A stretch of 9,063 nt of DNA, taken from contig DUOU01000060.1 of NCBI GenBank assembly GCA_012838685.1, positions 1-9,063 on the forward strand, written 5' to 3'. The notes under the pieces were generated by a model. The model was given only the letters and a program-made list of their open reading frames with translations. It was not told the DNA's origin and did not search any database. Both the position numbers and the translations under genes were made by a program. Source of the stretch: Bacteroidota bacterium. Its GTDB lineage: Bacteria > Bacteroidota > Bacteroidia > Bacteroidales > VadinHA17. Of the stretch, positions 5,839 through 9,063 are shown one piece after another; the first letter of the stretch is position 1; the number at the start of each line of letters is the position of its first letter.

Positions 5839-6723
5839 TTAACGCTGTTCTCTAAATAGGGAAGGTGATAAGTTGGTTTGCTTTTTGAAAAAACTGCTAA
5901 AGGATGATACTTCGGAGAAACCAAGCTTTTCTGAAATTTGACTGATGTTAAGGCTATAATCCTTTAACAACAATTTGGCACTGTCAGTAATTTTCTCATT
6001 GATAAAAACACCCGGTGACTTTCCTGTAGTCGTTTTAACCGCATGAATCAGATGTTTGGGCGAGACATTCAACTGATCCGCGAAGTAGGCAGTTTTATTG
6101 CTTATTTTTATGGGTTGGACAAGTAAATTTAGAAAAGCATCCGTAATCTCTTCATTCCTTGTTGAACGAATTTCGACTTTATTGCTTTTGAGAAAGATTT
6201 CGGCTACCTCACAAATAGCGGCCAATAACAAATTATGCAATGCTTCGAGTTGTAAATCAGAACCTTTGGCCTCTCTTTTTCTGTAAATCAATTTATAAAT
6301 ATCGATAAAATTTTTCTGCTCTTCTCTTGTAAGTTCAGCGAGTGTATAATGATTTTTGGAAACTTGTCGAAAAGGATCCACAAGTTGAGCGTTAATGATA
6401 TGTTTTGACAGGAAATCACGTGCCACGAATATCAAAATACCGTTATATTGGCTTCTTGAACGGACAATATGCACAATGGAAGAAGGGTGAGTAATAAGCA
6501 AGGTAGAGGCTTTCACATTGTAATCTATTTCATTGATACTGACGTCAATATCTCCATCAGTGCAAAGCATAATACCCAAATAGTTTTGCATATCGGCCGT
6601 TGAGTTTTCAATTATCGGAAACGCGCCGTGGCAGAAAAAAAAATCTTTCTCCTGCCAATCATAGCCAAGTTGTATCAAAGCTTCTTGAAGTGTAAAATTT
6701 GTTTTTTGTGGGGTATTGGCCAT
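5839..6723 (-). CDS. AraC-family transcriptional regulator
   Basis: This 294-residue cytoplasmic DNA-binding protein has the two-part AraC layout. Residues about 20-180 form a cupin-like sensor domain, with runs such as DGDIDVSINEIDY and STLLITHPSSIVHIV typical of AraC-type ligand-binding folds. Residues about 195-294 form the double helix-turn-helix domain. The first HTH is around FADQLNVSPKHLIHAVKTTTG and the second around ISQISEKLGFSEVSSFSSFFKKQ, followed by the characteristic NLSPSLFREQ end. The ligand cannot be deduced. The ATG at 6723 gives a full-length family member; no Shine-Dalgarno site is visible. It is the first gene of a same-strand run, 98 bp upstream of the Ca2+-ATPase, with a 21-bp-period direct repeat in that gap, so it probably controls the pump. 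Base composition is AT-rich like the ATPase and unlike metK. Confidence 0.93.
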   Translation of the reverse strand: MANTPQKTNFTLQEALIQLGYDWQEKDFFFCHGAFPIIENSTADMQNYLGIMLCTDGDIDVSINEIDYNVKASTLLITHPSSIVHIVRSRSQYNGILIFVARDFLSKHIINAQLVDPFRQVSKNHYTLAELTREEQKNFIDIYKLIYRKREAKGSDLQLEALHNLLLAAICEVAEIFLKSNKVEIRSTRNEEITDAFLNLLVQPIKISNKTAYFADQLNVSPKHLIHAVKTTTGKSPGVFINEKITDSAKLLLKDYSLNISQISEKLGFSEVSSFSSFFKKQTNLSPSLFREQR

Positions 6724-6987
6724 TTTAAAAACATTGTGAAGGAATTAAACCCAAAAACAGTGGAGTATTTTGGCAATTCGGCAATGCTCGGCAACTCTAA
6801 GCTCAGTTACCAAACAACGCTGCCGAAAAAACCACAATTGGTATAGAAATGAATTAATGAATATTACCTCTAAAATTTCAGTTAATGAATAATTCGCGAC
6901 CAATTCGTTTATAAAAAAGTTTCTTGATAGAGGGAAAAGTTGCATTGGTAAGTTGAATCTACGCTTAACAGCACAACACGTTTACTT
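6724..6987. other. 264-bp AT-rich gap between metK and the AraC-family gene
   Basis: This gap holds the presumed promoter of the AraC-family gene, but no good match to TAnnTTTG is seen on the minus strand. It contains a 10-bp direct repeat (reported separately) and three GGCAA motifs at 6772, 6780 and 6790. TTCGGCA (6777-6783) and TGCCGAA (6821-6827) are inverted but 37 bases apart. No convincing terminator for metK was found. Confidence 0.4.
6854..6891. repeat. direct repeat TTAATGAATA, two copies
   Basis: TTAATGAATA occurs at 6854-6863 and 6882-6891, 28 bp apart from start to start, about 130-170 bp upstream of the AraC-family ATG. The region is AT-rich, so chance is a real possibility, but the location suits a regulator-binding site. 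Confidence 0.4.
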
Positions 6988-8334
6988 TTATTTTATCCCG
7001 AAAACCGATTTTATCTTATCCACGTAATCCAGTTTTTCCCATGCGAAGAACTCCACCTCTTTGCTGTAAACATATCCTCCGTTTTTGCTTTTACGCAGGG
7101 GTTTGGCTCCCGGAACCTCGTAATACACCTCAACCTCTTTCTTTTCCGGGTCTCTTCCGAAATGGCCGTAAGAGGCTGTTTGGAGGAATATCGGGTTTTT
7201 GAGGCCGAATCTCTTGATAATGGAATATGGGCGCATATCGAACAATTCCTTTGTCTTTTTGGCAATGACACTGTCGCGCAACACCTTTCCGCTGTCATCC
7301 TTCACTTTGGCAGTACCGTATGTGTTTATGTAGAAGCCAACAGGCTCCGCGACGCCAATAGCGTAAGCCACCTGGACAAGGAGCTGGTCGGCCACACCGG
7401 CGGCTACAAGATTTTTTGCCACATGTCGGGCAGCATAAGCCGCTGAACGGTCAACCTTGGAAGAGTCTTTCCCCGAGAACGCTCCACCGCCGTGAGCACC
7501 GTGTCCGCCGTAGGTATCGACTATAATCTTTCTGCCGGTAAGTCCGGTATCTCCGTGAGGTCCGCCGATAACAAATTTTCCGGTGGGGTTGACCAGCAGT
7601 CGGGTATCTTCGTCGAACAATTTTTGGACCCTTTCCGGCAACTGCTCTATCACCCTTGGGAGCAGGTATTTTTTTATGTCGGCTTTGATCTTTTCCTGCA
7701 TTTCTTTTTCAGCAGCCTCCCCGACCTCCTTGTCGTCGTTTGCCGGCATCACGAACTCGTCATGCTGGGTGCTGACAACAATGGTGTCGATTCGGATGGG
7801 GTTGTTGTTGTCGTCGTATTCCAGGGTCACCTGCGACTTTGAATCGGGACGCAGATAGGTCATCACCTTTCCTTCCCTGCGTATCTCCGCCAGTTCCCTG
7901 AGCAGACGGTGCGACAGTTCTATAGTCAACGGCATATAATTGTCCATCTCCCTGCAGGCGTACCCGAACATCATTCCCTGGTCGCCCGCGCCCTGATCCT
8001 CAGGTTTTTCGCGGACAACACCCTGGCGGATATCCGGTGACTGTTCGTGGATAGTCGACATCACTCCACAGGAGTCGCCATCAAACCTGTACTCGCCCTT
8101 GTTGTAGCCAATTTTACGGATAACGTTTCTGGCGGTCTCCTGGACATCCACGTAACCCGATGTTTTGACCTCTCCTCCGCAGATAGCCAGGCCGGTTGTC
8201 ACGAAAGTCTCGCAAGCCACCTTTGATTCGGGATCCCAGCGCAGGAATTCATCCAGTAAAGCATCAGAAATCTGGTCGGCTACCTTATCCGGATGTCCCT
8301 CCGAAACCGACTCTGAAGTAAATAAATAACCCAT
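6988..8334 (-). CDS. metK: S-adenosylmethionine synthetase (methionine adenosyltransferase)
   Basis: This cytoplasmic enzyme makes SAM from methionine and ATP, releasing phosphate and pyrophosphate; it acts as a tetramer with Mg2+ and K+. The 448-residue product carries the family signatures: GHPDK at 13-17 with the catalytic H14, the hexapeptide-type signature GAGDQGMMFGYA at 115-126, and the glycine-rich phosphate loop GGGAFSGKD at 282-290 followed by SSKVDRSAAYAARH. It is longer than the E. coli enzyme (384 residues). The extra length is mainly at about 197-225 and 395-425, as seen in Bacteroidota MetK. The ATG at 8334 gives the expected MGYLFTSESVSEGHPDK start. The coding region is GC-richer than the block to its left, consistent with a native housekeeping gene. 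It would supply SAM to radical SAM enzymes, but no specific link to the neighbour is claimed. Confidence 0.97.
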   Translation of the reverse strand: MGYLFTSESVSEGHPDKVADQISDALLDEFLRWDPESKVACETFVTTGLAICGGEVKTSGYVDVQETARNVIRKIGYNKGEYRFDGDSCGVMSTIHEQSPDIRQGVVREKPEDQGAGDQGMMFGYACREMDNYMPLTIELSHRLLRELAEIRREGKVMTYLRPDSKSQVTLEYDDNNNPIRIDTIVVSTQHDEFVMPANDDKEVGEAAEKEMQEKIKADIKKYLLPRVIEQLPERVQKLFDEDTRLLVNPTGKFVIGGPHGDTGLTGRKIIVDTYGGHGAHGGGAFSGKDSSKVDRSAAYAARHVAKNLVAAGVADQLLVQVAYAIGVAEPVGFYINTYGTAKVKDDSGKVLRDSVIAKKTKELFDMRPYSIIKRFGLKNPIFLQTASYGHFGRDPEKKEVEVYYEVPGAKPLRKSKNGGYVYSKEVEFFAWEKLDYVDKIKSVFGIK

Positions 8335-8621
8335 GACAAATACTATCTAATAAATTAAACAAGTAGATGAGAAGATGGGGTTGATTGTAAAGAAAAACGA
8401 AACACTACAGTTTTAGCATTTTTTCATGTGGTTGCAATCAGCTCAAATCTTTCCACCAAAATTAACATCGCGAAGATACATATTAGAGCCGGATTACCCA
8501 TACCCAAAAGTTGTTTTTTTTGACCTTTCCGCCCGGATCGCGGTATATCGGCGCATACCGGATTAAAATATGATCTCTACCCGTTATGGACAATAAAAGC
8601 GGGAGAGGGCGTGAACTCAGG
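8335..8621. other. 287-bp gap upstream of metK
   Basis: This region holds the presumed metK promoter and leader. A minus-strand TAATTTTG (complement of 8457-8464) matches the -7 box but lacks a -33 TTTG; it would give a leader of about 115 nt. No recognisable SAM riboswitch core was found. CCGGATTA occurs twice (8489-8496 and 8558-8565). A hairpin at 8537-8563 is listed separately. Confidence 0.4.
8537..8563 (-). terminator. hairpin downstream of the outer-membrane protein gene, possible 3' end
   Basis: CGGTAT (8541-8546) and ATACCG (8555-8560) form a perfect 6-bp stem around an 8-nt loop. ATC/GAT outside it adds three more pairs across one bulged G. It lies about 60-85 nt past the stop codon of the minus-strand gene at 8622. 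No U-tract follows on that strand, so it is not a classical intrinsic terminator; it may only stabilise an mRNA end. Confidence 0.3.
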
Positions 8622-9063
8622 TTACAACAGGTATCCAATACCAAATTTTACCCCCCATTCCGCAAGTCCATATTTTTCGCTTAAGAACAGATGTTTTCTA
8701 CAAACAGGATTCAGGTAAAAGGTAAAGTTATTGTGCTTATGTCTTACCCCAACTCCAAATCCAATTCCTACTCCAATACCTGTATAATTTTCCGCGCCCG
8801 CATTTTGAAAATCCAGCATAATCCCTTCGTTTAAGAATAAAAGGTCTCCAAAATAATGATTTATAAAAATCGGGATCGAAGTCAGGTTAAGTTCTTCCAC
8901 CACGTAAACACCGCTAATGGGACCTCCGGTGAAAGCGGGCGTAATTTCCAATTTTCCGGTTAAAAAGTCAACTCCGGTTTCAATACTCATTTTGTTATGG
9001 TTCTCTATGCCGGTAATGTATCTTAGGCTTAAGGAATAACCCAATTTCAGGGAACCGGAGCCC
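8622..9063 (-). CDS. probable outer-membrane beta-barrel protein, C-terminal part (gene runs off right edge)
   Basis: The frame stays open to the right edge, giving 146 C-terminal residues of a longer protein; the start is outside the window. The sequence alternates polar and hydrophobic residues in short strands rich in G, Y, F and V, for example SLSLRYITGIE, GIGVGIGFGVGVRHK and NFTFYLNPVCRK. It ends in a strand-like AEWGVKFGIGYLL, as expected for a small barrel closing at its C-terminus. There are no long hydrophobic helices. The family is not recognised beyond a general resemblance to Bacteroidota outer-membrane beta-barrel proteins. A TTG at 9044 could serve as a start on paper, but upstream codons continue in frame without a stop, so it is treated as internal. 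Its relation to metK, 287 bp downstream, is unknown. Confidence 0.65.
   Translation of the reverse strand, partial: GSGSLKLGYSLSLRYITGIENHNKMSIETGVDFLTGKLEITPAFTGGPISGVYVVEELNLTSIPIFINHYFGDLLFLNEGIMLDFQNAGAENYTGIGVGIGFGVGVRHKHNNFTFYLNPVCRKHLFLSEKYGLAEWGVKFGIGYLL

Noticed and set aside
5682..5924. Minus-strand open frame of 80 codons across the AraC/ATPase gap
   Set aside because: It overlaps both real genes out of frame and covers the candidate operator; no domain is visible.
6777..6827. Inverted repeat TTCGGCA / TGCCGAA as a metK or AraC terminator
   Set aside because: The arms are only 7 bp with a 37-nt gap, and there is no U-tract after the stem on the minus strand.
6745..6945. Minus-strand open frame of 66 codons upstream of the AraC-family gene
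   Set aside because: It has no initiation signal, an unremarkable composition and no recognisable motif; more likely chance in an AT-rich leader.
1600..6990. Flanking direct repeats marking a mobile element around the AT-rich block
   Set aside because: No matching repeats, integrase, transposase or tRNA were seen at either boundary.
7492..7842. Plus-strand open frames opposite metK
   Set aside because: They are antisense to conserved metK signatures; low-complexity Val/Phe runs are mirror images of metK codons.
8335..8621. SAM riboswitch in front of metK
   Set aside because: I could not assemble the conserved core or stems of the SAM riboswitch classes I know.
9042..9044. TTG as the start of the right-edge gene
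   Set aside because: In-frame codons continue upstream to the window edge without a stop, so the gene almost certainly begins outside.

Overview
The window looks like chromosomal DNA from an anaerobic Bacteroidota, most likely Bacteroidales. Four things point there: a stand-alone protein built from the N-terminal half of a SusC-type receptor, monofunctional homoserine dehydrogenase and long-form MetK sequences of the Bacteroidales kind, promoters matching the Bacteroidota pattern TTTG-N19-TAnnTTTG, and mostly A-rich leaders without Shine-Dalgarno sites. Rubredoxin and a radical SAM enzyme fit an anaerobe. The genus cannot be fixed from the sequence alone.

Layout from left to right: (1) the 5' end of hom (homoserine dehydrogenase, minus strand, running off the left edge), preceded by a long leader with nested and mutually exclusive inverted repeats; (2) a small rubredoxin gene on the plus strand, divergent from hom; (3) a secreted 221-aa protein with a carboxypeptidase-regulatory-like domain and a TonB plug domain but no barrel, convergent with rubredoxin with only 3 bases between the stops; (4) a run of three minus-strand genes that reads as more AT-rich than its surroundings: an AraC-family regulator, a P-type Ca2+-ATPase and a radical SAM protein with a partial SPASM-like tail; (5) metK (SAM synthetase, minus strand); (6) the 3' part of a gene for a probable outer-membrane beta-barrel protein, running off the right edge.

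Every gene except rubredoxin is on the minus strand. hom and metK are housekeeping genes of the aspartate-family and methionine/SAM pathways and set the local base composition. The regulator/ATPase/radical SAM block between them looks like a separate module. Just upstream of the ATPase lies a 10-bp direct repeat with a 21-bp period, the spacing used by AraC-family activators. The neighbouring regulator may therefore switch on the cation pump and, by read-through, the radical SAM gene. No tRNA, rRNA, insertion sequence, CRISPR array or recognised riboswitch was seen.
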